Positions 33,137-42,164 of a stretch of 64,000 nucleotides of DNA are shown one piece after another. The position numbers and the translations under genes were made by a program. Source of the stretch: Bacillota bacterium (GTDB taxonomy: Bacteria > Bacillota > Proteinivoracia > UBA4975 > VEMY01); assembly GCA_009711825.1 (NCBI GenBank), contig VEMY01000002.1, forward strand, positions 1-64,000, read 5' to 3'. The first letter of the stretch is position 1, and the number at the start of each line of letters is the position of its first letter. The notes under the pieces are model-generated. The model did not search any database and was not told the DNA's origin. It saw nothing but the letters and a program-made list of their open reading frames with translations.

Positions 33137-34150
33137 ATGGAGGCGATTAATTTGCGGGTTCTGCAGGTGTCCGGCCCCGCTGCCGGCGGCATCAAAAAAC
33201 ATATTCGCCAACTGGCCGCGGGGCTCTATGCCCGGGGCGTGGAGGTGCGGATTGCGCCACCGGGGCCGGTAAGCCCGCTAACTATGGCGGCCCTGATCCG
33301 GGACATCCGGGAAGGAGGGGTAGACCTGGTCCATTGCCACGGTTTTCAGGGCGGCGTTAACGGGCGACTGGCAGCGCTGGTGGCCGGGGTGCCGGCTGTG
33401 GTGACAATTCACAATTCCCTGCAGGTGAAGGGCTTGTACACTCGGGGCGCCCTTTGGGCCGAGGGCTGTTTGCGTCGGCGCACTGCCCGCTGGGTGGCCG
33501 TATCTTCTTGGCTGCGGGACTGGTCACTGGCAACCCTGGGCCTACCGGAGTCAGGGATAGAGGTAATTTATAATGGCATTGAATTGACGCCGCTGCCAGA
33601 CTTCTGTCCGCGCCCGGTGGTGGGAACGGTGGCCCGCCTGATTCACGGCAAGGGTATCGATGTGCTGCTCCGGGCCCTGGCTCTTTTGCGGCGGGACTTA
33701 CCAAATGTCCGCGGACTGATTGTCGGCGACGGACCAGAGCGGCCGAAACTGGAGCTTTTGTCCCGGGAGCTGGGCCTGGAGTCAGTGGTTAAGTTTACCG
33801 GCCATGTCGATGATGTCGGCGGATACTTGCGCAGGATGGGTGTTTTTGTGCTGCCCACCCGCAGCGAAGGGCTGGGCATCTCGATAATGGAGGCAATGAC
33901 TCAGGCGGTACCGGTGGTGGCAACCGCTGTGGGTGGCGTGCCGGAATTGGTCGTAGACGGCAAGACCGGCCTGCTGGTGCCGGCAGATGCGCCGGGACGT
34001 CTGGCGCTGGCGATAAAACAAATTCTCACGTCCCGGGCACTGGCCCAACGCCTGACTGTAGGCGCGTGGGAACATTTGCAGGCCCGGTTTGCGCTTGATG
34101 CCATGATAAGCGGCAATTATCAGCTCTACCGGAGGGTGATTGATGCGTAG
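33137..34150 (+). CDS. Glycosyltransferase family 4 (GT-B fold)
   Basis: 337 residues. The N-terminal domain has VSGPAAGGIKKHIRQLAAGL and DLVHCHGFQGGVNGRLAAL; the C-terminal nucleotide-sugar domain has GTVARLIHGKGIDVLLRALAL, VGDGPERPKLELL and the E(x7)E motif in FVLPTRSEGLGISIMEAM. A cytoplasmic GT4 transferase, substrate unknown. ATG 33137 is preferred, being the last start before conserved sequence; earlier in-frame starts exist and no strong site separates them. The 3' end overlaps the next gene by 8 bases, suggesting a joint envelope role. Confidence 0.85.
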   Translation: MEAINLRVLQVSGPAAGGIKKHIRQLAAGLYARGVEVRIAPPGPVSPLTMAALIRDIREGGVDLVHCHGFQGGVNGRLAALVAGVPAVVTIHNSLQVKGLYTRGALWAEGCLRRRTARWVAVSSWLRDWSLATLGLPESGIEVIYNGIELTPLPDFCPRPVVGTVARLIHGKGIDVLLRALALLRRDLPNVRGLIVGDGPERPKLELLSRELGLESVVKFTGHVDDVGGYLRRMGVFVLPTRSEGLGISIMEAMTQAVPVVATAVGGVPELVVDGKTGLLVPADAPGRLALAIKQILTSRALAQRLTVGAWEHLQARFALDAMISGNYQLYRRVIDA

Positions 34151-36221
34151 GCTATTATTCATTGTTTTGTTTCTGTCTCTGATGCTGGAACCGGCTGCTG
34201 CCGCCCGGGTTCGTTTGTTGGTGATGGACGGCGTGCACCTGGAGCACTTGGTCGATGAGGATTTGCCCCATTTCCAACACTTGCTTGACCAGGGCTCCCT
34301 CGCCCTGGTCAACACCAATACCGGTGGCGGTCGCAATAGCGAGCATGCAGCCGTCACCCTGGGCGCCGGCAGTCGGGCCTTGGGCCCGGGGGCTGCATTT
34401 GCCTATCGGGAGGATGAATTGGTGGAAGGTAGCCTCGCCCGGCAGGTGCTGGCCAGGCGTACCGGCATACTGCCGGAGCCAGGCAATTTGGTTTTAGTGG
34501 AAATGGCGGCAATTCATGCCGCCAATGAAGATTTACCCTATGTGGTCCGGCCCGGTTACTTAGCCACCCGTTTGCGGGAGGCCGGTTTTTCCGTGGCGGT
34601 GCTTGCCAACAGCGACGGCGAAGAATTGTTTCGCCCGTCGGCGGCAATCGCCGCCGACGAAAACGGGATTATCCAGGCCGGGCTCTGCGGCTCGGAGCTT
34701 CTGACCAGGGACCCGGATTTTCCCTTTGGCCTGCGGGCCGATTTGGACGCATTCACCCAGGGGCTTGAGCAGTGGCTGGAAGCGGACCTGTTGGTAATTG
34801 ACACCGGTGACACCAGCCGCGTTCAGCAGTATGCTGGGCATCTAAGTAGCGAGCAAAAAGATGCTCTCAGACATCAGGCCCTGCGCCAGCTGGATCAGGT
34901 ATTGGGGGAGATTCTCGCCGATTTCCAGCCGGGGGACTTATTGCTCATCACCAGTCTGCAGGCGGACCGAGAGTTGGGGGCAGAGGAAGGACGCTGGCTG
35001 ACACCGCTGGTCGCCTATGGTGGCGCGTTTTCGCCCGGACTGCTGGGCTCGGCTACCACCCGGCGCCCCGGTGTGGTGGCCAATCTGGACATTACTGCCG
35101 CCATTCTCAATCATTTTGGGCTCTGGGAGCCGGGAGAAATTTACGGCCAGCCGCCTGCGGTATACGGCAATCAGGGGGTTGACCATTTGCTGCGACGGGA
35201 ATGGGAAATGGGCCGGGTCTACCGCTTGCGGACCCCGGTGATTCAAGGGTTCATAGCGGCGGTAATTATCTTGGTCGCCCTGGCGCTGGCCGCGCTTTTC
35301 TGGCGCTGGCGGCGCTTGGGCTGGTTGCGGTTTGCAATGTTGATGGTTCTGTCCACCCCGCTGCTGTTCTTGGCCCTGGGGGCGGTGCCGGGCCATCCCC
35401 TGACGGTGATCTTTTGGCTGGCGGGGGCGCTGGCAATTGCCGGCGCCCTGTGGCGTCTGCCACCCCGCCAGGCAATGACTATCCTGGCCACAGTTACAGC
35501 GCTGGCAGTGGCCACCGATGCGCTTGTGGGCGCGCCCTTGCAGCAGCGTTCAATCCTGGGCTACGACGCCATTTCCGGGGCCCGTTATTATGGGATTGGC
35601 AATGAGTATATGGGCGTTTTGGTGGGCAGCGTGCTACTGGCCGCCAGTGGCCTTCGCCGCCGCTGGCGAATTCCTGTGTACGGAGTGGTAGTGGCTGTGC
35701 TGATGCTACCGGGGGTGGGCGCCAATTTTGGTGGCACTCTGGCCTCGGTGATTGGTTTTTCCTTCGCCCTGGTGGAGTCTCGGGACCTCCACAACAAAAA
35801 ACACCGCCGTTGGGCGGTGTTGGCGCTGATTGGATTTGGGCTGGGATTTATTATCTTGAATCTGGTGGGCGAACGCTCCCATGTGGGCCGGTTTTTGGCC
35901 ACCCTCGCCAGCGACCCGGGCGAGCTTTTGCCCACGATTGAGCGCAAGCTCTCCATGGCCTGGCGTTTGGTGCGCTGGTCCCTGTGGAGCCGGGCCTTCG
36001 GCGCCCTACTCCTGGCGGCAATTGGGATTTTGGTGGCCGGAAGGCGCTTTTGGGCGCGGCAGTTGGGCGCGCACTGGCCCCTGGTTCGGGGTGCAATCGC
36101 TGCTGCCGCCGCCGCTCTACTCCTCAATGATTCGGGGATTGTGGCGGCAGCCACAACCTTGTTGTTTCTGAGCTTCCCCCTATTTTACTATCAGTTTTCC
36201 GAGAGTTCCTCGCTCACCTGA
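34143..36221 (+). CDS. Alkaline phosphatase-like domain fused to a polytopic membrane domain
   Basis: 692 residues. Signal peptide (LLFIVLFLSLMLEPAAAA), then ~340 extracytoplasmic residues resembling the alkaline phosphatase/phosphoglycerate-mutase superfamily (RVRLLVMDGVHLEHL, TGGGRNSEHAAVTLGAGSRA, DLLVIDTGDTSRV, RRPGVVANLDITAAIL). The C-terminal half has about nine transmembrane segments from ~375 onwards, with RYYGIGNEYMGVLVG between them. It may act on a lipid-linked or secreted envelope glycan made with its coupled GT4 neighbour; that is inference. GGAGGGTGA precedes ATG 34143. It overlaps the convergent ABC-F gene by 31 bases. Confidence 0.65.
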   Translation: MRRLLFIVLFLSLMLEPAAAARVRLLVMDGVHLEHLVDEDLPHFQHLLDQGSLALVNTNTGGGRNSEHAAVTLGAGSRALGPGAAFAYREDELVEGSLARQVLARRTGILPEPGNLVLVEMAAIHAANEDLPYVVRPGYLATRLREAGFSVAVLANSDGEELFRPSAAIAADENGIIQAGLCGSELLTRDPDFPFGLRADLDAFTQGLEQWLEADLLVIDTGDTSRVQQYAGHLSSEQKDALRHQALRQLDQVLGEILADFQPGDLLLITSLQADRELGAEEGRWLTPLVAYGGAFSPGLLGSATTRRPGVVANLDITAAILNHFGLWEPGEIYGQPPAVYGNQGVDHLLRREWEMGRVYRLRTPVIQGFIAAVIILVALALAALFWRWRRLGWLRFAMLMVLSTPLLFLALGAVPGHPLTVIFWLAGALAIAGALWRLPPRQAMTILATVTALAVATDALVGAPLQQRSILGYDAISGARYYGIGNEYMGVLVGSVLLAASGLRRRWRIPVYGVVVAVLMLPGVGANFGGTLASVIGFSFALVESRDLHNKKHRRWAVLALIGFGLGFIILNLVGERSHVGRFLATLASDPGELLPTIERKLSMAWRLVRWSLWSRAFGALLLAAIGILVAGRRFWARQLGAHWPLVRGAIAAAAAALLLNDSGIVAAATTLLFLSFPLFYYQFSESSSLT

Positions 36222-38083
36222 GTCCATTGCTCGTATAAATCCTCCAACTGTTGGCTGAGGGCATGGAGCTGGGCGGTGAGGTCGGCCAGAAGCTGATGAT
36301 CGGCACTTGCTTCCTCGATCTGTTGGTGCAATTCTTCCTGACGCTCTTCGGCAGTAGCGATTTCCGTTTCTAATTCCTCCAGGCGCTTTTGGCGGCGGAA
36401 GCGCTCGTTGGGTGAGAGGCCGCTGCGCTTGCGCTCGGCCTTTGGCGCTGCCGCTGGCGCCGCCTGGGGGCGGGCCGCTTGCTCTTCCTGGGCGCGCTTT
36501 TTTTCCAGGTAGTATTGATAATTGCCCAAGTAGCGGCTGACGCCGTCATTGCTCATGGCCAGGGTGATATTGGTTACCCGGTCCAAAAACCAACGGTCGT
36601 GGGAAACCACCAGCACCGTGCCGGGATACTGGTCCAGGGCGTCCTCTAACACTTCCTTGCTGTCGATATCCAGGTGGTTGGTCGGTTCGTCCAGGACGAG
36701 GAAGTTCGCCTCTTCCAGGAACAGTTTGGCCAGGGCCAGGCGGCCGGCTTCGCCGCCGCTCATCACCCGCACCGGTTTGAAGGCCTCTTCGCCCCGGAAC
36801 AGAAAGCGGGCCAGCAGGCTTTGGACCTGGCCCCGGGTCCATGTCGGACGGCACGCCCAAATCTCATCAGCGGCGGTGTTTTCCGGGTTGAGGTCAGTCC
36901 GTTTCTGGCTGAAGTAAGCGATATCCGCATGGTGGCCGAGGCGCACCTGGCCGGAATCGGCGGCGATGTGGCCGCAGATAACCTCCAGCAGTGTCGTCTT
37001 GCCACAGCCGTTGGGGCCGATTAGTCCCGCCCGTTCCCCTCGCTCCAGCTGGAAGCTGATGTTTTTAAACACCGGCTTCTCTGACCAGGCTTTGGCCAGG
37101 TTCTCCACCTGGAGGACATGGCGGCCGCTGGTTCGCTTTTGTCGGAAGCTAAAGGCGGCCTTGAAATTTTCGCCGGGGGGCGGCGCCAGCCGCTCCAGTT
37201 TCGCCAGCTCCTTGCGCCGACTCTGGGCCAATTTGGTCTTCTGGCCGGCGATATTACGGGCGATGAAGTCCTCAGTGCGGTGGATATACTCTTGTTGCTT
37301 TTGGTATTCCTTGGCCTGCTGTTTGCGACGACTGGCCCGTTCCCGTTGGAAGAAGTGATAATTGCCGGGATAGCGCTCCAGATGCTGATGATTCAGTTCA
37401 TAGATTTCGTCAGCCAGCGCTTCCAGGAAGCGCCGGTCGTGGGTAATCATCAAGAGGCCACCGCTATAGTTCCGGAGGTGGTCTTCAAGCCACTGGATCG
37501 CGTCGATGTCCAGGTGGTTGGTGGGCTCATCCAGCAGCAGAATATCCGGGTCCGAGAGCAACAGCTTGGCCAAAGAGAGGCGGCTCTGCTGGCCGCCGCT
37601 GAGCTGCTCCACCGGTTGGTCGAACTCGGTTTCTAAAAAACCCAGGCCCCGAAGGATGCTGCGGGTGCGGGCTGGGTATTGGTAGCCTCCCGCTTCTTCG
37701 AAGCGTTGACTGAGCCCAGAGTATTTCTTCAGACTTTGCTGGTCATTAGGGCGGTCGGTGATTACCTGCTCCAGGGCGCGCAGTTCCTTTTCCATCGCCT
37801 CCAGGTGGGCAAAGACCGCCAGGCCCTCGCTGAGAACTGTATGTCCGGGCACTACTTTAAACTCCTGGGTCTGGTAGCCGAGACGCGCCCCTTTTTGCCG
37901 GATTACCTGGCCGCCATCGGCTTCCAAGCGCCCGGCGAGGATGTTTAATAAGGTAGTTTTGCCGCTGCCGTTGGCGCCCAGCAGGGCAACCTTCTGGCCC
38001 TGCTTGACCTGCAGCGATATGTTATCCAGCACCAGTTCGGCGCCGTAATATTTGCAGATTTGGTCCGCAGCAAGTACAATCAT
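36191..38083 (-). CDS. ABC-F family ATPase (ribosome-associated)
   Basis: 630 residues, two ATPase domains without membrane segments. First: Walker A GANGSGKTT, signature LSGGQQSRLSLAKLL, Walker B ILLLDEPTNHLD. Second: GPNGCGKTT, MSGGEAGRLALAKLF, LVLDEPTNHLD. The linker between domains is basic and helical (SRRKQQAKEYQKQQEY). The C-terminal coiled coil (EELETEIATAEERQEELHQQ-like, ~560-630) is typical of Uup/EttA-type proteins. ABC-F proteins bind the ribosomal E site to relieve stalls or antibiotics; which subgroup is not decidable. Confidence 0.92.
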   Translation of the reverse strand: MIVLAADQICKYYGAELVLDNISLQVKQGQKVALLGANGSGKTTLLNILAGRLEADGGQVIRQKGARLGYQTQEFKVVPGHTVLSEGLAVFAHLEAMEKELRALEQVITDRPNDQQSLKKYSGLSQRFEEAGGYQYPARTRSILRGLGFLETEFDQPVEQLSGGQQSRLSLAKLLLSDPDILLLDEPTNHLDIDAIQWLEDHLRNYSGGLLMITHDRRFLEALADEIYELNHQHLERYPGNYHFFQRERASRRKQQAKEYQKQQEYIHRTEDFIARNIAGQKTKLAQSRRKELAKLERLAPPPGENFKAAFSFRQKRTSGRHVLQVENLAKAWSEKPVFKNISFQLERGERAGLIGPNGCGKTTLLEVICGHIAADSGQVRLGHHADIAYFSQKRTDLNPENTAADEIWACRPTWTRGQVQSLLARFLFRGEEAFKPVRVMSGGEAGRLALAKLFLEEANFLVLDEPTNHLDIDSKEVLEDALDQYPGTVLVVSHDRWFLDRVTNITLAMSNDGVSRYLGNYQYYLEKKRAQEEQAARPQAAPAAAPKAERKRSGLSPNERFRRQKRLEELETEIATAEERQEELHQQIEEASADHQLLADLTAQLHALSQQLEDLYEQWTQVSEELSEN

Positions 38084-38164
38084 ATGTAGTCCCTCCTGTC
38101 AGTTCGATGATAGCCGGAAACCGGCTTGTTGTCAAAGTAAGACAGGAAGTTGGAGGGGAGATTT

Positions 38165-38875
38165 GTGGATAAAGCTTATCATGTGCCTGGCCGCTTTACG
38201 CCGGCGCGGTTTTTGGCTCGGCCCAACCGGTTTGTGGCCGAAGTGGAGCTAGAAGGGGAACGGGTCCGCGCCCATGTACCCACCTCCGGACGCTTGGCGG
38301 AACTGCTGGTGCCCGACGCCAATGTGTTGGTGCGCACTGACGTGGCGCCCGGACGCAAGACAACCTGTGATTTGATGCTGGTGGAAAAGGATGGGACCTG
38401 GGTGTCCTTGGATTCGCGCTTGCCCAATTACCTGGTGGGCCAACTTCTAAGAAACGACGCGCTGCCGCCCTTTACCGGCGTCAGCACTGTGCGGGCAGAA
38501 TTTAGCCACGCCGCCGGTCGCCTGGATTTCGCCTTTACCGACGGCAACGGTCAGCAAACTTTGTTGGAAGTGAAGTCAGTTACCTTGGTGGAGGCCGGTG
38601 TGGCGATGTTCCCCGACGCGCCCACGCTGCGAGGCGCCCGCCACCTTGCGGAACTCACGGCTGCGGTGACCGAAGGTTATCGGACCGCGGTAATGTTTGT
38701 AATCCAACGGGAAGATGCCAGCGTATTTAGACCAAATGGGCGCACCGACCCGGACTTTGCCAAAGCGCTGGCCCGGGCAGCGGAGGCCGGTGTGGAAATT
38801 TACGCCTGGCGCTGTAGGGCAGAGGCCAATAGCCTGACCTTGCTGGCGCCGGTGCCGGTGGAACTGGAGGGTTAA
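38165..38875 (+). CDS. sfsA: SfsA family protein (DNA-binding/nuclease-like)
   Basis: 236 residues. SfsA motifs: ARFLARPNRFVAEVELEGE, RAHVPTSGRLAELLVPDA, DSRLPNYLVGQLL, LLEVKSVTLVEAGVAMFPDA (PD-(D/E)xK-like core with EVKS) and RGARHLAEL. GTG 38165 is chosen because GGAGGGGAG (38152-38160) directly precedes it; in-frame TTG 38150 would lie inside that site. It is two bases ahead of the MscS gene, in one transcript. Confidence 0.92.
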   Translation: MDKAYHVPGRFTPARFLARPNRFVAEVELEGERVRAHVPTSGRLAELLVPDANVLVRTDVAPGRKTTCDLMLVEKDGTWVSLDSRLPNYLVGQLLRNDALPPFTGVSTVRAEFSHAAGRLDFAFTDGNGQQTLLEVKSVTLVEAGVAMFPDAPTLRGARHLAELTAAVTEGYRTAVMFVIQREDASVFRPNGRTDPDFAKALARAAEAGVEIYAWRCRAEANSLTLLAPVPVELEG

Positions 38876-38876
38876 T

Positions 38877-39764
38877 ATGGAACGGATTCAGGACTATATT
38901 CGTATGTTTTTCGACAACCTGGATATCGATATCTGGCAGTTTCTAACCCAGACAGGGTTGCTGCTTATCCGGATATTGGCGATTATAGTAATCGCCTGGC
39001 TGCTTCTGAAGGCAGTGCGGGCGCTGCTGCCCCGTTTGCTCCTCAACGACAAGGTGGATCCCGCCCAGGGCAAGACTTTGGTCTCGCTGCTTCATTCCCT
39101 AATCCGCTATGTTGTCTATTTTATCGCCGGCCTGACAATCCTTGTGCTCTTTGATATTCCTGTGATGCCAATCCTCACCAGCGCCGGGATTGTCGGGCTG
39201 GCAGTGGGCTTTGGCGCCCAAAACCTGGTGCGGGACTTCATCAGCGGGTTTTTCATCCTCTTTGAGGGCCAGTTTCATGTCGGGGACTTCGTCCAGATAA
39301 ACGGCGACTTCACCGGCACAGTGGAGGAAATCGGGCTCCGGGTCACCAAGATCCGGGAGTGGTCCCAGCGTCTCCATTACATAGCCAACGGCGAGATTTC
39401 CCGGGTCACCAATTACAATCGGCAGCGTATGCGCCCGATTATTTCGGTGACCGTGCCCTATAAGTATGAGCAAAAACGGGTGGAGGAAGTGCTGGAACAG
39501 GTCTGCCGCGCTGTCGCCGCGGCCCATCACGACCAGATCATCGAAGACCCCAGCGTCTTTGGCATCACCGACATCGGCGAAAAAGGCATCACCTTTACAT
39601 TGATTGCCCTGGTCCTGCCCGATAGCTACTGGTTCATCGAGCGCATGCTCCGTAAAGAAATCCTCGCGCAATTCGCCAGAGAAGGCATCGAGATTGCCTA
39701 CCCCCACCGGGTCTTCATCAGCAGCGACCCGGACAGGGGGACAGGTCCCTTGTCCGGGACCTAG
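38877..39764 (+). CDS. MscS-family small-conductance mechanosensitive channel, repeat-encoded tail
   Basis: 295 residues. Three transmembrane segments (~25-45, 70-92, 95-118), the pore helix and hallmark AGIVGLAVGFGAQNLVRDFISG, then the beta domain GDFVQINGDFTGTVEEIGLR and the alpha/beta C-terminal domain. It releases solutes on hypo-osmotic shock. The normal protein should end near AYPHRVFIS; the final residues (DPDRGTGPLSGT) are encoded by a family B repeat, so the stop codon has been moved by repeat insertion. Short, probably tolerated. Confidence 0.9.
   Translation: MERIQDYIRMFFDNLDIDIWQFLTQTGLLLIRILAIIVIAWLLLKAVRALLPRLLLNDKVDPAQGKTLVSLLHSLIRYVVYFIAGLTILVLFDIPVMPILTSAGIVGLAVGFGAQNLVRDFISGFFILFEGQFHVGDFVQINGDFTGTVEEIGLRVTKIREWSQRLHYIANGEISRVTNYNRQRMRPIISVTVPYKYEQKRVEEVLEQVCRAVAAAHHDQIIEDPSVFGITDIGEKGITFTLIALVLPDSYWFIERMLRKEILAQFAREGIEIAYPHRVFISSDPDRGTGPLSGT
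39731..39757. repeat. Dispersed palindromic repeat, family B (copy 3, inverted, in coding DNA)
   Basis: GGACAGGGGGACAGGTCCCT then TGTCCGG: the reverse complement of the copies at 6775 and 6848. It encodes most of the C-terminal tail of the MscS protein. Confidence 0.85.
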
Positions 39765-39775
39765 GGTAAGGCAAG

Positions 39776-39799
39776 CCGGACAAGGGACCTGCTGTCTTC
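39776..39799. repeat. Dispersed palindromic repeat, family B (partial copy 4)
   Basis: CCGGACAAGGGACCTG followed by diverged CTGTCTTCC. It lies 19 bases after copy 3, in opposite orientation. Together the pair could form a longer hairpin after the mscS stop codon. Confidence 0.65.
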
Positions 39800-39853
39800 C
39801 CTATTGTCAAATCCTGAGCTTATGATAGACTTTGGCCAAAGGGGGGACATGCT

Positions 39854-40528
39854 ATGGGCAGACTGGATCTTGATTTAATCAAGTATCTGGGCCTGATGCT
39901 GGTGGGTACGGCCTTAACTGCTAAACTACCCCATCATACGGTTTCCCTGGGAGAATACTAGACAGTTCAGGTGGGCAACACAACCTTTTTTCCAGTCCAT
40001 TTATTAACCCTGGCACTATTTGGTTATGCAATCTGGAGTATTTTACATTTTGAACGCTTCAGTAAACATAAAATTGCTGTTTTTCTTTTGCTTGATATTC
40101 TGATTTTCCCGCTTATGCAAAGTGGTGTTAATTTTATGCGCACCAGCGCCCTGTGGCTGTGGAATCACGAGCTGAAATCTATTGACATTGAACAGGCAAG
40201 AATATACGTGTCCAGCTCATCCGAAGAAGCAAAAGTCAATATTTCTCTGGAACTCGCTGATTATAGTCGAAAGCCAAGCACCTTCAATATCCGCCTGCAT
40301 TTGCCTGAGTCTTTGCATAATCATTTCCAGGCAGAGCAGTATGAGTTTGATTACAGCTACAACTTTTCTCGCGGCGCCCGCTGGCATATACAGGAAACCA
40401 TCACTGTGCCCCGCACATGGACCGCTGATCCGGACGACTTCAGGTGGTTCTGTGAGCAGTGGGTTGACATTACGTTGGTTTTTGAGCTGTATAATGAGGA
40501 GCACTCGGTCAAGTTCAGAAGCCGATAG
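39854..40528 (+). pseudogene. Membrane protein gene interrupted by an in-frame amber codon
   Basis: From ATG 39854, with GGGGGGAC just upstream, the frame reads GRLDLDLIKYLGLMLVG and ends at TAG 39959-39961 (SLGEY-stop). The same frame continues without a shift as TVQVGNTTFFPVHLLTLALF to 40528, giving two transmembrane segments and a ~130-residue beta-rich soluble domain. One G-to-A change (TGG to TAG) explains the stop. Translation might restart at GTG 39971, but it lacks a clear ribosome binding site. No family recognised. Confidence 0.6.
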
Positions 40529-40547
40529 ATATCATGCACACCCCCGT

Positions 40548-40563
40548 ACAGGGTCCCTTGTCC
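40548..40563. repeat. Dispersed palindromic repeat, family B (fragment)
   Basis: ACAGGGTCCCTTGTCC, a remnant of the family B element, in the gap 40529-40663. A TATAAT at 40624-40629 in the same gap is a likely -10 box for the following gene; no good -35 box is seen. Confidence 0.55.
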
Positions 40564-40663
40564 TAAAGCAGGACGGGTCGGAAAAGAACCTGCACCGTCA
40601 GCACAATTCTCTCACTATAGTGGTATAATGTACTAGAAAATCATGCCATTGGGGAGGGGTTGG

Positions 40664-41014
40664 ATGGATAACAGCTTTCGCCAGGAGATTGAAGCGTTTA
40701 AGGCCTGGAAACAACGGCGCTGGGTGAAGATTTCTGAGACTGAATATAAACGTGCCAAGGAATTGATACCGCCCGAGGAATTTGCAAGTAAGTTTAAAAT
40801 CAACGATGATGGTGATGAGTTTTACCGCTTGGAGGAGGATGGAAGCGGCGCTGTGGATGACGCCGAGGTGGCGCTCTGGGTGAGTCTCAAACAGAATCAA
40901 CGCCTGAAGAATATCGAGCACTCTTTAGCAATAATCAAGAACATCATAATTGCCTTGTTAGTCATTTATATAATCATGAGTTTTATTGGTTGTGTCGCTT
41001 TTTTCACAGTTTAA
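40664..41014 (+). CDS. Small protein with C-terminal membrane anchor
   Basis: 116 residues. The first ~88 are soluble and charged (RQEIEAFKAWKQRRWVKISE, FYRLEEDGSG); one transmembrane segment ends the protein (IIIALLVIYIIMSFIGCVAF). Family unknown. GGGGAGGGG precedes ATG 40664 and a TATAAT lies 35 bases upstream, so it has its own transcript, closed by a terminator. Confidence 0.6.
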   Translation: MDNSFRQEIEAFKAWKQRRWVKISETEYKRAKELIPPEEFASKFKINDDGDEFYRLEEDGSGAVDDAEVALWVSLKQNQRLKNIEHSLAIIKNIIIALLVIYIIMSFIGCVAFFTV

Positions 41015-41019
41015 TATAC

Positions 41020-41046
41020 AATGGGCAGACGCGGAGTCTGCCCATT
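41020..41046. terminator. Rho-independent terminator between convergent genes
   Basis: AATGGGCAGAC (41020-41030) pairs with GTCTGCCCATT (41036-41046), followed by TTGC. It lies between genes ending at 41014 (+) and 41052 (-). Confidence 0.8.
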
Positions 41047-41051
41047 TTGCG

Positions 41052-42164
41052 TTATTCTACTTCTTTAAATTCCACCGGGTCATAAACCCGCAGCGATTTA
41101 TCGCCGAGTGTTTCGGCGTCCAAGTATTCCTTCATTGTTTCCGGGATGGTAATGGTGTCGGGGTCGCCGTCGCTGATATAGCGGTTCGACTCCAGCTGTT
41201 TTAAGGCGTTGTCCAGGAAGTCGCCGCCGTAGTTGCTGGCGCGAATCCGCGGCATTGCCCGTGGCGAGTAATCTCGGTGGTTGGGAGGATGGGCTGGGTG
41301 GGAGCCGACCAGCAGGATGATATCGTGCTGATATTCTACCCCTTCATAGACGCCGCGATGGGCCAGATGCTGCCACTCTTCCTTAGGTCGGGAGCCAAAG
41401 GGCAGGGCCAGGGAGTTCATTTTATATCCCGGCAGCACAGATTCGATAAATACTTGCCCGCCGCCCATTTCCCGCAGCAATTGTTCTTCGCTGTCTATGT
41501 CGCGGCTCAGATGGGGGTGGGTATAGGTATGGTTGCCAATCTCCATGCCCCATTCCACAAGCTGTTCCAGTTTCCAATTCCGGTGCTCAGCGGTGTACCA
41601 GGAATCGGTTTGGGAGAAGGGATGGGGAAAGTTCAGATAAAAGGTGGCGGCAGTGCCCATTTCGGGATTGCGCTCTGCAAAGTCTAGGATGATTGCCACC
41701 GCCGAGTCAGGATCAAGGACAATTTCACCGGTCTCGTCTTTAATCAGATTGAAGTTATTTCTCGGCCCGTCGTCAAAGGTCAATACCAGGGGGCTTGTCC
41801 CGGCGGGAATGTCAATATTATCGTTGATGACATCGGTCATGCTCACCAAACGAAATCCGGCGTCATAAAAGCGCTGGAGATCATTGCGGAAATTGTCGGC
41901 GGTGCGCACCCATTCTGCCTCCGGTTCGCCGATATTATGGTACATAAAAACCGGAATTCGCCCCAGTTCGTTGGGTTGATACGTGGCAAAGTCAAAGGGC
42001 GGCTCCGGGTCGGGGTCAGGTTCGGAATCGTTATCCGGTGGATTCTGGCCCTGTTGGGAGTCATTTGGGTCGTCGGGCGGAGAAGCAGGCGGCGTTGATG
42101 TGCAGGCGGTAACTGTAAGTATAAGCAGTAGGATTAACAGTAGTGGTTTAAATCTCACGGGCAT
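41052..42164 (-). CDS. Polysaccharide deacetylase family lipoprotein
   Basis: 370 residues. Lipoprotein signal with lipobox LTVTAC (~Cys21), a Pro/Asp/Ser-rich linker (~22-55), then an NodB-type deacetylase domain: RIPVFMYHNIGEPEAEW, the catalytic LVLTFDDGPRNN (Asp pair) and zinc His motif GNHTYTHPHL. It would deacetylate cell-wall or capsular glycans at the outer membrane face. TVTACTSTPPASPPD marks the mature N-terminus. Single gene, convergent with the small membrane-anchor gene. Confidence 0.88.
   Translation of the reverse strand: MPVRFKPLLLILLLILTVTACTSTPPASPPDDPNDSQQGQNPPDNDSEPDPDPEPPFDFATYQPNELGRIPVFMYHNIGEPEAEWVRTADNFRNDLQRFYDAGFRLVSMTDVINDNIDIPAGTSPLVLTFDDGPRNNFNLIKDETGEIVLDPDSAVAIILDFAERNPEMGTAATFYLNFPHPFSQTDSWYTAEHRNWKLEQLVEWGMEIGNHTYTHPHLSRDIDSEEQLLREMGGGQVFIESVLPGYKMNSLALPFGSRPKEEWQHLAHRGVYEGVEYQHDIILLVGSHPAHPPNHRDYSPRAMPRIRASNYGGDFLDNALKQLESNRYISDGDPDTITIPETMKEYLDAETLGDKSLRVYDPVEFKEVE

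Noticed and set aside
39959-39961. Amber codons (also at 19489) as pyrrolysine or reassigned sense codons
   Set aside because: Neither protein is a methylamine methyltransferase, and the RND gene has other lesions as well. Ordinary mutation explains both.
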